Position numbers and translations under genes: made by a program. Positions 1-12,518 of a stretch of 64,000 nt of DNA are shown here, piece by piece. The notes under the pieces were generated by a model. That model searched no databases. It had not been told where the DNA came from and saw only the letters and a program-made list of their open reading frames with translations. Positions within the stretch are counted from its first letter, which is position 1; every line of letters starts with the position of its first letter. The DNA is from Clavulina sp. PMI_390 (lineage: Eukaryota; Basidiomycota; Agaricomycetes; Cantharellales; Hydnaceae), in contig WIDE01000031.1 in NCBI GenBank assembly GCA_015039315.1, positions 21,715-85,714 on the forward strand, read 5' to 3'.

Positions 1-358
1 GAGGTATATCAATTGCGGGGTCTTTTCTTGGCCCAAGCTTCCGGTTTGCGGCCGCAATCGGAAATCAAGAATGCTGCGAACCGTAACAGTGCTAGGGTCA
101 CTCACCGACTGCATCCCGGAAATGGCGGTCATCGCACCCCGCGTCAGCAGATTCTACTAAGGACTTGGCTGGAGAGCCTATTCATTTGGACTCTCCATTT
201 CACTTCGACACTTGTCTGCCATCTGCCATCTCCTCCTGAGACTACGCAGTCTTGCTGCGCCGGCTTGGCCGCTGACGTCCTCTACGCTAGTCATTCTGTC
301 CACAGGCCTCTGTATCTGACCATCCACTTGTTCTGCCCTCGACGGTCAAGCGGCACGA
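1..358. other. Upstream flank of the first ABC transporter
   Basis: No gene is supported here. The stretch precedes the start codon at 359 and presumably holds the promoter and 5' UTR of the transporter. I see no convincing TATA element, repeat or RNA gene. An open frame at 13-375 has no ATG start and no recognisable protein character. Confidence 0.4.
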
Positions 359-1402
359 ATGTCAGGTACATCTGATCCCGCGTCAGGCCGGCATCGTTGG
401 AACTCGTACTTAGCGCGTATAACCATCTTTCTGAACGTTAACAGATCCTCTCGAAGTCAACGAGAAGTCTGAGACTTCACCAGCCAGCCCAGCGGAACCG
501 CAAATCATCGAGTCCGATCCTGGCGTAAGTCTTCCCTCCCCATTCTCACTCGACTGTCCGTATAATCTGTCCAGGAAATAACTCGATAAATATCATTTTT
601 GCGTTGTGTAGAAGGCTTTTAGCGAATCTAGTCTCGATCGCACCCTACGTGAACAATATGCGGCAACGCGCCAAATAGGCCACCCCGAACGCAAGCTGGA
701 TGTGGCATGGAAGGATCTCTGGGTTCGCGGGGTCGGCGCCTCCGCTATCTATGGTCAAACCATGGGCAGGTTCGTGCCTATATCTTCACTGCCATCAACT
801 TGACTCTAGCTGAACATGTCTTATTGCATCCGACTTGGGGTTTCAGTCTCTTCAACCCTCTCGAACAAGCCAAAGACAAGCATCGCGCAGCGGCATTACA
901 GGCACGCGTGGATGCTGCGGCGGCCGTTGACCCGTCGACAAATGCCCCTGCCCTTGGGAAAGGCGAACGGTTCCTGGTACGCATACCTGCCCTGTTCTAT
1001 TCTTCTCTATTTTCGTTATACATTTATGGTTGATTCTGACTCTGCATTGTGCGATAGCTACGAGGCTTCAGCGGTGTCCTCAAGTCTGGCGAGATGGCGC
1101 TTATCGTAGGACGCCCAGGCTCAGGATGTACTACGTTCCTCAAGACCTTGGCCAACTTCCGTGATAGCTTCGCTGGGATCGACGGCGAAGTATTATATGG
1201 CAACATGGGCGCCAAAGAAGCCAAAAAGGTTCAATCGCTTGTTTTCTCATCTCTCCCAAGCTTGTCGAATCACTAACTCAACCACTCCCCTCTGCTCTCT
1301 TTGCGAAAACAGTACCCCGGTCAAATCGTCTTCAACGCCGAGGATGAAGTTCACTATCCTGTCTTGACTGTACATGAAACCATCAATTTTGCCCTCAAGA
1401 CT

Positions 1403-2797
1403 AGAAAGCGGCTACGGCCCGTCGTCATGAAATGACGATGACACAATGATCTGATGGTGGCGCTTGGAGGCTCTACGACACTGTAGAAGGCTATCCTGTG
1501 CTAAATATAACTAATGCATATAGTCTTCCAGGATTCCTCAGCCCACCACGAACGCAATAGCATTGTAACCATCCCATTATCAAAAAGGATAGGGTTGAAC
1601 TTTGGGTTTGGAAGCTCTGGATATGGTGTGAGATTGATGAGGATCACAGGCATTTCCGTGCAATGCTATGAAGCAATCGATGCAATAGATCTGGTGCAGG
1701 AAGCGCCAAAGCAATTGGCGGAATGATTGAGATGGTACACGCTTTGCATTGGCATCTTATTCTTGGGCCGCTGCGCGGCCTTCATGGAGAAGGTCCATTG
1801 TTTGAGTGCACTTGCTGCTCCAACAACCCAGAGGGACCTTGCAAGGCAGAGCCAGAAAGAGATATGATTGAAATGCCCATACATAAATAGGTACCACGCA
1901 GAAATGATGCCTTGGGATGCCCCACGGACGCGTGGTCTATGTTGAATTGCGAAAGATTGCTTCAGTGTACTTTATGCACTGTAGAACGATGTAATAATGC
2001 GTAGACGTCGTAAACAACATATCCCCACTCACTCAAGCAGCTTAAATGCATAGAATCAGGAGGGATAGTGTTGTGTAGTTGAGGTTGATAGCAAATCGCG
2101 CTGATGATGCATGGCTGTAAAGCCAAGACAGTAAGAGATGTAGGCACTGGTGAATAATGATCGCTCCCAAGCTAAATGTCATTGGGATATAGGGCATAGC
2201 TGAACGCGCCGCGCAATGTCACCCTTCCGGCAGTCCTACTGGCCGGTATGCAGGCTTTATGAATGTAAGGATACTGATTTGTTGAACGTATTTGCTGATA
2301 CAATATCAGTTTGCAGGAGGTAGCGTTTTGCTTGGCAAGTTACATGTATTCAGAATGTGCGGAGCAGCGGAGGTAAGTACAGGAAGGATTGCGTATGATG
2401 TTCCGTGGCGCATGGACGCACTGAACAGTGCGAGTTCCTAGTTGCATTGCATGGTAGAGCGTACTGTAGTTCAATTATAGCGTATGTGCGTTCAGGAAGG
2501 CAGAGCGGAGCGCGGGTGCTTGGAGCGAATAGCGAAAGAGAAAAAGTGTGAGTAACGCGATTATGAGGAGCGGAAAGACCATCCGAGCATGCAAAAGTTA
2601 TAAGGTAAGATTATTTTTGTGATAAATGGCGTTCAGAATAGCGAAAAGCGTTGCATGTTGTAAGAATGGGGCGAAAGCCAGTGGTGTGCGGCGTGGTGGG
2701 GTCCGGGAGCGAATATCAAATTCGCATCGAAGCGCCCCGCCTCGGGGCGGCCCGCCATCGGACCGGGACATTCTTGTAATTATAATACTTATAGATG
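1403..2797. mobile_element. 1.4-kb insertion of unknown type within the ABC transporter NBD1
   Basis: The transporter reading frame is interrupted exactly where the intact paralogue continues from ALKNK to [10 protein letters not shown]. Sequence on both sides is undamaged, so this is an insertion and not a deletion. The pentamer AAGAC occurs at both edges (1397-1401 and 2798-2802) and could be a target-site duplication, though it could also be chance. I find no terminal inverted repeats, no TG...CA ends and no transposase or reverse transcriptase reading frame. Two small hairpins lie near the right end: a 6-bp stem at 2709-2725 and a 7-bp GC-rich stem at 2733-2749. It is best described as a non-autonomous or decayed element of unknown class. 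Confidence 0.5.
2709..2749. repeat. Two adjacent short hairpins near the right end of the insertion
   Basis: GCGAAT/ATTCGC form a 6-bp stem with a 5-nt loop (2709-2725). CGCCCCG/CGGGGCG form a 7-bp stem with a 3-nt loop (2733-2749). Both are perfect. They lie about 50 bp inside the right boundary of the insert. A hairpin near the 3' end recalls Helitron-like elements, but the expected CTRR terminus is absent, so no class is assigned. Confidence 0.5.
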
Positions 2798-5700
2798 AAG
2801 ACCCCTGCACCACGTGCGAGGCCCGAGGGCGTCTCGGCCGAGGCGTATCAAGCAGAATCCGAGCGAAATCTGCTGAAAACCTTTGGGATCGAGCATACAA
2901 GGGATACTTTAGTGGGAGACGAGTATGTGAGAGGTGTCAGTGGTGGAGAGCGAAAGGTTTGTCCGTCAATTCCTGCGACAGTGACTCATGCTAATCGTAT
3001 CTGGCTGTCACTGAACTTTCCCACCCGACTCCGCCACCTGTAGCGTGTCTCCCTCACTGAAATTCTCGTGAACCGCGCGCCAGTCGTCCTCTGGGACTCT
3101 CCCTCGCGTGGTCTCGACGCGTCTACTGCAGTCGAGTTTACGCGCTCCATTCGTACCATCACAGATGTCCTTGGAGTGACGACATTCATGAGTCTGTACC
3201 AGGCAGGTAATCAGATCTACGAGCTATTTGATAAGGTAATATACTCTCCCCCCCTATATCTACCGCCTGGCTGACGTTGCTTTCCGTTTCAAAAGGTGAT
3301 GGTCATTGCAGCAGGATATTGCATCTACTGGGGTCCGCTCCAAGATGCACGCCCATATTTCGAGAGCCTTGGCTTCGAATGTCCTCCTGGCCAGAATGTA
3401 TCTGATTAGTGGGTCATCATTCATACTCCCGAATATTTTGATTCTGATATGTCGCGCCTCTTTCCACATATCACCCAATTCCCCCTCCCATCAGTCTTAC
3501 TGGTGTTACCGTGTCTACAGAGCGCAAAATATTTGAAGCTGTTCGTGCCGACCCTGCAAGAATGCGCGATCTTCCGCTCTCGCCTCAAGAATTCCTTGCG
3601 GTTTACGAAAAGTCCGACGTTGCTCGGCGCATGAAGCAGGAGCTCGACGACCATCTTGCTGCAGAGGAGGCTCGGGCGAAGCAGACTGCCGAGTTCAAGG
3701 AGGGTGTAAGGCTTGAGAAGGCAAGAGGCGTTTGGAGAAATGACCCTTCTACAGTGAGACCTATCTTCTGCTTTTGAGAGATACAATATTACTTACGTCC
3801 CCAACTCTTTCATTGGTATATGTTCAGGTGGATATCTGGACCCAGGTCAAAGCAGCCACAGTTCGCCAATACCAACTCCTTTGGAACGACAAGACCTCAC
3901 TTGTGATCAAACAAGGATCATCCATTGTTCAATCCGTTATCCTTGGCTCGCTCTTCTACAACCTCCAATACACGACTGCAGACATGTTCACACGCAGTGG
4001 CACGATCTTCTTCATCTTGCTATTCAACTCGTTGCTGAGTATGACTGAGGTGACAGCCTCGTTCAGTGGTCGATCTATTTTGGCGAAGCACAAGGTCAGT
4101 CTACCGATTGAAAGCATGCGTCCCGGCCTGAGTGCTGACGAATGACTGCCTTCATCTAGAGTTTTGCCTTATTCCACCCCTCCTCTATGGTCTTTGCTCA
4201 AGTTTTGGCTGATCTCCCCATACTGATGGTCCAAGTTTCCGTTCTCATGTTGCCTATCTACTTCATGACGAACCTCAGGCGCAGTGGTGCGGCGTTCTTT
4301 ACTCTCTGGTATGACATTCTTCTCTTTCCCTCTCTTTCCGTTAAAGCTTGGATTGACCACCGTACTTCCCTTCAATACACATCTTAGGATTATTACCTAC
4401 GTGACAACGCTTTCCATCACCGCTTTCTTCCGCATGATTGGCTTCTCGTTTAGTACCTTTGATGGGGCCAGTGGTGTCTCTGGGATCTCTGTCGGTCTGC
4501 TCATCACTTATGCGGTATGCACATCTTGTTCTTTTCACGTTGCTTCATAATGAGTTAATCTCCGCGCTCTTGCTCCCTTATGATTTAGGGCTACTTGATT
4601 CCGCCACCTTCAATGAAGCCCTGGCTAGCCTGGACGCGTTGGCTCAACCCACTCTATTGTAAGATTCCACTGATTCTCGCATAGATAAGATCAACTCATG
4701 CCCACGTCCCGTTCCACTCCAACTTCGGCCCCTGCATGACTTGTAGATGGTTTCGAGGCTGCGATGACCAACGAATTCCACAATGTAGACTTCTCATGCG
4801 TTCAGCTGGTCCCTAGTGGTGGCTCATACACAACCGAGGGAGGAAACTTCGCGTGTGCAGTCCAAGGCGCGCAACCTGGCGAGGCTTTTGTCAGTGGGGA
4901 TGCGTATCTCGCTGTGTCGATGGACTTCCACCACTCACATCTATGGCGGAATCTTGGGAGTAAGTCTCTGATCCTCCTACCCTAGTTTTCACAATTCTAA
5001 CCTCGTCATACTTACGCGCACTCTTCATCCCTACAACGTGCAGTCAACATTGTGTTCTGGATCGCCTTTGTTTGTCTCACTGCCTTAGCCGTTGAGCGCC
5101 TCAAGCCAGCTGGGTCTCAGAAATCCTATTTGCTCTTCAGCCGGCAGGCGGCGCGCAATGCAGACGACGCTGATCCTGCGGATGCTGAGCACGGAGCAAT
5201 CACCGTTCTCAAGAAAGCCGTAACGTCGACCTCGGCAGCGGAACGTCGGGACGCAGAGAAGATGAAGGCTCAGCTCCAACAAGCCGACACTATATTCACA
5301 TGGCAAGGTGTAAATTACACCGTTCCTGTCAAAGGTGGAGAGAGACAGCTGCTGAACGACGTCCAAGGCTATGCGCGCCCTGGACAGCTGCTTGCTTTGA
5401 TGGGTGCGTCAGGTGCCGGGAAATCGACTTTGTTGGACACTCTGGTGAGTATTCATTTTTGTCGATAGTTATTCTTCTCGTGAAAGCACATTGGTGATCC
5501 AAACGTGACTAATCGGTCGTGCAAAGTCCCTTCGCAAAGATGTCGGTGTCGTTGAAGGGAGGATCATGATTGATGGTCGACCGCCTGGAGCTAGTTTCCA
5601 GCGTACGACTGCCTATGTGGCACAGATGGACGTGCACGATCCTAATCAGACCGTACGTGAGGCGCTAGTGTTCAGCGCTCTTCTGCGCCAGCCTCGTGAT

Positions 5701-7894
5701 GTGTCAACCGAGGAGAAGCTAGCGTACGTGGATACTGTCTTAGACATGCTTGATGTGAGTGTTTTACGTGCCGCGGAAGGGCCTGAATGACTGATACAAG
5801 AGCGTTTGCATCATCAGCTTCACGAAATCGCCGATGCTCTCATTGGCATTCCTGGTGCAGGTCTTGGGGTTGAGCAACGCAAGCGCGTCACTATCGGCGT
5901 CGAGTTGGTTTCCAAGCCCGTGCTGTTGTTCCTCGATGAGCCCACCTCCGGTCTTGATGGTCAATCTTCATTCAAAATCATTCAATTCTTGCGAAAACTT
6001 GCGGATGCTGGTCAATGTATCATCTGCACCATCCACCAGCCCTCAGCACTCCTTTTCTATCAGTTCGACCAACTGCTTCTGCTGGCGAAAGGTGGGAATA
6101 CAGTTTATATGGGCCCACTTGGACACCAAGGCAGGACAATGGTGGATTATTTCGAGAAGAATGGCATCCAGTGTCCCAAGGATGCTAACCCTGCTGAGTG
6201 AGTGTTTCTCCGCATCTGAGTGTAGTTCGCTATGTTCCTCAATTGATACGGTTTTATAGGTTCATGATCGATGTTGTTTCTGGGCCTCTGGCTAAACATC
6301 GTGACTGGGCTGACGTGTGGAGAAACTCGCCTGAACATACCGCCATCACTGCGCAGGTACAGCAAATGGCTGACGAGGCTGCCAGCAAACCTCCCTCGTA
6401 TCATGAAGACGGCCGCGAGTTTGCTACCACTACATCAACTCAACTTAAGCTCGTCATCGCTCGCGCCAGTCGTTCAGTGTGGAGGTCCCCCGACTACAAC
6501 ATGGCAAGGTATGTTGTCCACTAGTAAGACAATGGGCCTGCCAAGGCGTACTGATCCCATTCTAGAATCATGATGATCATTGGGTCCGCATTGATGAATG
6601 GCTTGTCTTTCTTGCAAATCGACAACTCGATAACGTCACTCCATAATCGGCTTTTCTCAGTCTTCAACGGCATGTGGATTGCTCCTGGCCTATTGGCGCA
6701 GCTTCAGCCCCACTTCATCCACAATCGCCGAGTTTTTGAGGCGCGCGAGAAGCTTTCTAAAATGTATGGCTGGTTCCCATTCGTCGTTGGCGAGGTTGTC
6801 TCAGAAGCACCGTGGATCGTACTTACGTCGGCCCTCTTCTACGTATTATGGTACTTGTGAGTGATCTTTAGTTGAATTCACTCTAAACGCTAAGAGACTA
6901 ATCTCCGACTTACCGATTCCTCTCCACTTTTGCGTGGGCAGCCCCGTATTCCCAGTGGGAATAAGCACGAATGCCTACCACGCCGGCCTCATGTTCATCA
7001 TGATTCTCATGTAAGGGTCCTCTTGTCTGCGCTGATTGGTCAACTGACCTTAGAACTTGCTATTTTTAGCTACCAACTGTTTACTCTTGCATTCGGCCAA
7101 GCTATTGCCGCTGTTTCTGGGAATGAGAACCAGGCGGCATTGATCAATCCACTCTTCCTTGGTATCAAACATTTTTCTTCCGTGCCGCCACACTCTGCTG
7201 AAAAAGCCCTTTTGCCCAGGTATCTTTGCCTCCTTCAGCGGTGTTCTCGTACCCTATGATCAGATCATCTCGTTCTGGCGCTACTGGCTATACTACCTAG
7301 AGTATGTCGCTACCACCAACCTTAGGGCACAGCCAAAAAATTACTCTTTAGGATCTAACCTCGTTTTTCCACCTGCCTCCACAGCCCATGGTCATACCTC
7401 CTAGGTGGTCAAGTTGTCTTCAGCATGCGAGACATCCCTGTCGTGTGCGCAACAACGGAGTTCGCCACCTTTTCACCACCAGCTAATCAAACATGTGGCG
7501 ATTATATGGCACCATTCCTAAAGGTGGTCGGAGGTTATCTTAATAACCCAAATGCCACTGCTGGCTGCCAGTACTGTGGTAAGTTTTCAGGTCCTATCTT
7601 TCGGGAAGACCCTTAAAACTCTAAATGTTGAACCAATTTGCAGAATACTCTATTGGTAATCAATATCTCGATAGTGTCAACCTCGGGGGCAAAGCAGATG
7701 GTCCCCGTGATATTGGTGTCAGTGCTCTCTACATGATCGCTTGCGTGAGTACTACTCTGGTTCAAATCCCTCAGTCTCTCGGTTCATCTCAGCAGACATT
7801 GACAACCCCCTCCTATGTCCACTAGTTTGTTATTCTCTTCATTGCGATGTGGGCCCGCTCGCGTCCAAAGAAGAATGTTATGAAATCATCTTGA

Positions 7895-9225
7895 TCCAGA
7901 CGATCCTAGCGCACGCCCCCACTCAACTGTAATGTTCTGAATACGGATGCTAGTACATGTCCATGATGTATATAACCATTTATAGTTTTCCTCTCTGTGC
8001 ACCATAACTATACCCCATGTCCTCGGTCCGTTCATCCAATCAGAGAATTGATGTTCGTACCCTAAATTGTATGGTATTACGAGGTGCCATGACCAATCGT
8101 GAGGTTGGAAAGAGGAGGCCGAACACTACGAGCACGCTGTGTGAGTCTTCCAATCATCGTTGTAATGTAAGATAGGTTGGCGGTAGATACCAGATTTGTC
8201 GCCCATGAACAACGAAGCTAAAGGTCAAAACCGTTAGCGCATGGCGACAAGAGAAGAAAGGCGAGAAAACCCAACCAAGAAAGCGAATACGAAAATGAGA
8301 TCCCACGATTCAGCATCGTGTACGGGTGTCAGAGGGTTTGGTGGAAGCCGATTAATCTTGAGGGCACGTTGGTCGCAAACTTTCGCGAGAGCGGGCTGCA
8401 TGCATTCCAGAATGTGGTGATTGGTAGAGATGACCAGCTTTCTAGTTACGGCATTGGCTCTTCAGGGGAATACGGGCTCGGAGTTCAAGGCTAGGTGTGA
8501 TGGCTCAATTTGAACAGTGAGTAAGGTTACGATTTTCACAGATAGTCGAAAGTCATAAGGATATGTCAAGTACGTCATGACCCTGGCATGCGATGGTCTG
8601 CTTCTGTATGACGCATGTAAAAAGGGGTAGGCGGCGATGCAACGCGACCGCACATCGAAGCCAAAACTCAAATAATGTACTCTGAAATTCAAGCTCAGGC
8701 ACTGACGAGCTTAAACGATCCGAATATGCCTCGGCCCCGGAACGAGGTGATCGCTGTTGGACAAAAAGATTGTGTATAGTGGGCCAGATCGACGGGGTGG
8801 ATGGGCCCCAATTGGTAGCACTGAATTCAGAATCGCAGCTGTCGCAGCATCAAGCTAGAGATGGCGGAGATTTGCATTGCACTCGCGCATTTTAGGACTG
8901 GAGATGGTAGGCAAACACGACTTAGGTTTCAGGAACAGTTGGGTACCTCATGGGCTTGAGCTCAAGATGAAGACTTCAAGCAAACAAGTAGCGTGGAAAC
9001 AGGGCGCCCGCATGTCCTTGATCCTACAGCTATTCCAAAAGATGCCTGTTTGAAATGCTATCATCATTTGCATCGCCAGTATGTTGGACGTAGCAGGATC
9101 TCAACGTCCAGCGATCATATTTCACGCGCGAGTGACTAGGTTCTAACGAGCGGCGACACCAAACGGCCTGTTTGTGGGTCAAGTCCAGTAAAGGAACTCA
9201 TCAGGAAAGATTGGAGGATGTCAAT
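7895..9225. other. Intergenic region, nothing recognised
   Basis: This 1.3 kb between the ABC transporter and the convergent GNAT gene contains only short, stop-rich frames. No RNA gene, repeat or conserved protein segment was seen. The first part probably contains the transporter 3' UTR. Confidence 0.4.
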
Positions 9226-10054
9226 CTATTGTTGGGTCTTGTTCCGGAGGATCATCTTCTGAGCCAAAGCTTCTCGCTGGCCTCCCTCCCAATCATCCCA
9301 GCACATCGACAAGATCGCTGTGTGCCTCCCAGGAGGTCTTCCGTCCGCCGGCTCCCGGAAGTTATTTCCAGGGCCCGGGAGTCGCCCCTCGGGTAGGACG
9401 CGATGCCAGCGGAGAACGCCCTCAAAGTGGAAGCCGAGCTTCTTTGCGGCACTAACGGACGGCTGGTTCGCCTCGTTTGCTTGCCACTGCATACGTCGTA
9501 GACCGAGTCCACCCTCCTCGGGGCGCGCGAGCGTGTACTGGAGGAGCAGTCCGCACGCGTTTGTGAGGACGTGCGTGCGCTGGGCCTTGGGTAAGATGAG
9601 GATGTGACCGAGTTCGGCCGTGGCGGCGGGAACGCTAGCGTTCATGAGAGTCATCATTCCGACAAAGGTCTCAGCTGTGACTTCACCATGGACGTCGGGG
9701 GACGAGGATCGAGTCTTGTCCTTGATGGCAAACAGGAAGAGACCTCCGTCTGGTACCACCACGGATTGCATGAAGGCTTCGACGTCGGCGACCGATCGGA
9801 AAGGTTCATAGTTCATCCAGCGGAACGTCTCATCGTGGCCCTGGAGGCCATCCACGTAGATCTGAGCATGTTTGGAAACCTAGTAGTGGGGAAATATGAT
9901 GGATCAACCAATTCATAATACACTTGAGTGAGATATCATATGGGAAGGCAAGCATGACTTGGACACTCACCTCAAATGGCACGAGCTCAACCAAGTCATT
10001 CCCAATGTAGGGCGGAAGAGGGAAGCAGAATTTGCCTTGGCCCGGAAACTCCAT
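9226..10054 (-). CDS. GNAT-family N-acetyltransferase (RimJ/RimL-like)
   Basis: Likely transfers an acetyl group from acetyl-CoA to an amine of a small molecule or protein; the substrate is unknown. Exon 1 (10054-9971) encodes 28 residues from the ATG at 10054. A 91-bp intron with GTGAGT and CTAG ends follows, then exon 2 (9879-9226), giving about 245 residues. The core shows GNAT features in order: an acidic-aromatic N-terminal strand, TAELGHILI, then AQRTHVLTNACGLLL as the CoA-binding region. Next comes a WQANEANQPSVSAAKKLGF block followed by EGVLRWHRVLPEG, the usual RimL-type end (N-x-x-S followed by A-x-K-L-G-F-x-x-E-G). The gene is convergent with the ABC transporter. The family call is firm; the function is open. 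Confidence 0.8.
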
Positions 10055-11052
10055 AGTATCAACCGTCAAGATCTTGAGGTTCAGAAATGTTGAAGTTAGT
10101 ACCAGCAGCTAGGACGTCTTAAGAATATCCGTCAGGGAAGATCTGGAGACTTACAGCTCGAAGTCCTGGTATTACTTGCTACTTCAAGTGGTACGGATAG
10201 GACGACCGAGTCACTTTAGTTATTCTGAGAGTTATTCGAGTCATCGGAGCACGTGAGAGGAGGGAAAACAATATTGGCCTTCGCCGATGTTTCCCGGCGC
10301 CGTTGCTCATTTGCAGTATGTTTGCGTCTATCTGCACCGGAGGGCTGACAGGCAGCAACGATTTCTGTTCAATATTCTCGTTAAATTGAGCAAAAGACTG
10401 GAAGGAATTCTGTGTAAGGATGTGGTTAGGACAGGAGATATTTCGACTACGGCGCTGTACCCTATCAACCCTTCTTCATGCCTTGCCGTAAGCCAGCGAG
10501 CTATTGCGCTGTGGCTTCCCACCTCAGACCCCATCTCTCTGGACGAATGATCATTCATAGCCAAAATGCACCCATTACATGTACATCGAATTCCTGCGTT
10601 TGATGAGACTTGGAGCGCAGTTGATTAAGATGGCTTCAGACAGTAAGGGCAACTGCGGTCAAGCGTGGAGGCGGGGGATAACTACGCTTTTGACGTCGAC
10701 TCCCGGCATTTACCCATCATCTGGCGGAGCAGCAAGGGCGTTGAAAGCAAGGATATTTGTTTCCCCGCCTCGACATGCATTGATGATGCAAGGTATGACG
10801 ACACAACTACGAAATATTGGAGTGGGACAGAGATGCATCAGGTGGGCAGGATGAGAAGTAAAGGCAAGCAAGATCAGCTGATAGCGAAAGCTCTCTGGAC
10901 AAGCTTAACGAAACGATCTTGTCAGGCCCCTAGATCCAGATCCCCACTCCACCCATGTGCAAGCGCATATCCAGAGCCAAAAGCTTTTGTTGACAGACGG
11001 AATAATTGATAATAAGTTCTTCTTTTTTTGTGGGGAGGAATGAGAAGAAGAA
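10055..11052. other. Intergenic region upstream of the GNAT gene
   Basis: About 1 kb with no supported gene. The part next to 10054 should hold the GNAT promoter. Short frames here lack family features. Confidence 0.35.
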
Positions 11053-11658
11053 NNNNNNNNNNNNNNNNNNNNNNNNNNNNNNNNNNNNNNNNNNNNNNNN
11101 NNNNNNNNNNNNNNNNNNNNNNNNNNNNNNNNNNNNNNNNNNNNNNNNNNNNNNNNNNNNNNNNNNNNNNNNNNNNNNNNNNNNNNNNNNNNNNNNNNNN
11201 NNNNNNNNNNNNNNNNNNNNNNNNNNNNNNNNNNNNNNNNNNNNNNNNNNNNNNNNNNNNNNNNNNNNNNNNNNNNNNNNNNNNNNNNNNNNNNNNNNNN
11301 NNNNNNNNNNNNNNNNNNNNNNNNNNNNNNNNNNNNNNNNNNNNNNNNNNNNNNNNNNNNNNNNNNNNNNNNNNNNNNNNNNNNNNNNNNNNNNNNNNNN
11401 NNNNNNNNNNNNNNNNNNNNNNNNNNNNNNNNNNNNNNNNNNNNNNNNNNNNNNNNNNNNNNNNNNNNNNNNNNNNNNNNNNNNNNNNNNNNNNNNNNNN
11501 NNNNNNNNNNNNNNNNNNNNNNNNNNNNNNNNNNNNNNNNNNNNNNNNNNNNNNNNNNNNNNNNNNNNNNNNNNNNNNNNNNNNNNNNNNNNNNNNNNNN
11601 NNNNNNNNNNNNNNNNNNNNNNNNNNNNNNNNNNNNNNNNNNNNNNNNNNNNNNNNNN
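11053..11658. other. Assembly gap (run of N, 606 bp)
   Basis: All bases are N. Any translation spanning this block is meaningless. The real length may differ if the gap was padded. Confidence 0.98.
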
Positions 11659-12518
11659 TCATTAAATTTCGGAGCCGTACACCACCCCCAACCAGCCACC
11701 CAGCCATCCATTCCGATTCTGGAGAGCTCATCAACGACAATATCCTTCAGAAGTGGAAGCATCAGGTTCTGCTATGGCGTTTGCCATGATCGCTTGAGCG
11801 GAACTTACGTGAACGTGACATGTGGTCTTGGGTGTGAGCACCACAACACGTTCCGCGTGAATTTCCCGCGTAAAACAACGTTGAAAGTCACACATTCGCC
11901 AATTTCATTCAATCCTCAAGGGGCGCCTCCCATCATCGCCTGACTTGGAAGTTGCTAGCGTCAATGTTAATGGCAATATACCGCACTACTGGACCATATT
12001 TGGTCTTCAGAATGCATTAACTGAGGACGAATATCCAGCTTTTTTTTTCTCGACAGCTCTGTTCCTCAGCCCAGAACTGCCTAGGGGTGGAAAGACGCGC
12101 AACTGCCCGAGCTATATATTTTGTCTGAATTCGACCGATCTACGTCCACACGAACACATGTTTCAGCTTGCTGCTCAATTCTTCATCAACAGAGTTAATC
12201 CTGGTGACGTTGTCATCGCCGATCTAGAGCTCCCCCGTTCGACGTCGTGAGTAAAGTACCTGACATCCCAACGAGAAAGCGAGATGAAAGTCCGCTCCGT
12301 TCCGACGCCTCGACGAAGAATGACAGAGAGAGAGATCCAGATTGACAACACCCCCACCCAGCCCTGTGGACGACTTTTGAACAGATTTTCTTTTCTTTTT
12401 TGGGAGTATTTGAATGGGCTCGATTCCTATTGAGTTGCTGGACCTGTCTCTGGAAGGGATTTTCGTTCTGGAAATCGGCAACGGCTGGTGGCGCCACTGA
12501 CAATCGGGAGTTGTTGCT
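11659..12518. other. Gene-poor stretch after the gap
   Basis: An open frame at 11945-12250 begins at a non-ATG codon and shows no recognisable domain. It could be an exon of a gene lost in the gap or chance. Nothing else is supported. Confidence 0.3.

Larger units (their letters stand above)
359..7894 (+). pseudogene. PDR-type (ABCG full-size) ABC transporter gene, disrupted by an insertion in NBD1
   Basis: This family pumps drugs, fungicides and plant antimicrobials out across the plasma membrane. Domain order is NBD1-TMD1-NBD2-TMD2. Exon 1 is ATG TCA G (359-365), followed by short GT-AG introns. NBD1 has the fungal PDR degenerate Walker A ([12 protein letters not shown], about 1111-1146), signature [10 protein letters not shown] (about 2930-2957) and Walker B-type [11 protein letters not shown] (about 3090-3125). 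NBD2 has canonical Walker [10 protein letters not shown] (about 5404-5430), signature [13 protein letters not shown] and [12 protein letters not shown] (about 5868-5960). The last exon ends in a charged tail at 7894. Compared with the paralogue at 29901-35900, all other exons can be joined in frame by eye. The only lesion is about 1.39 kb between codons for ALKT (to 1402) and KTPAPRAR (from 2798). Read through, it stops at TGA 1430-1433. I call it a pseudogene, but see the finding on possible splicing of the insert. Confidence 0.8.

Noticed and set aside
1403..2797. Helitron or LTR identity for the insertion
   Set aside because: No TC/CTRR ends, no TG...CA ends and no protein remnants. The hairpins and the AAGAC repeat alone are not enough to assign a class.
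10905..11789. Long open frames on both strands around 11 kb
   Set aside because: They consist almost entirely of N from the assembly gap.
11945..12250. 101-residue frame after the gap
   Set aside because: No ATG at its start and no recognisable motif. It could be a partial exon of a gene hidden by the gap, but this cannot be supported.
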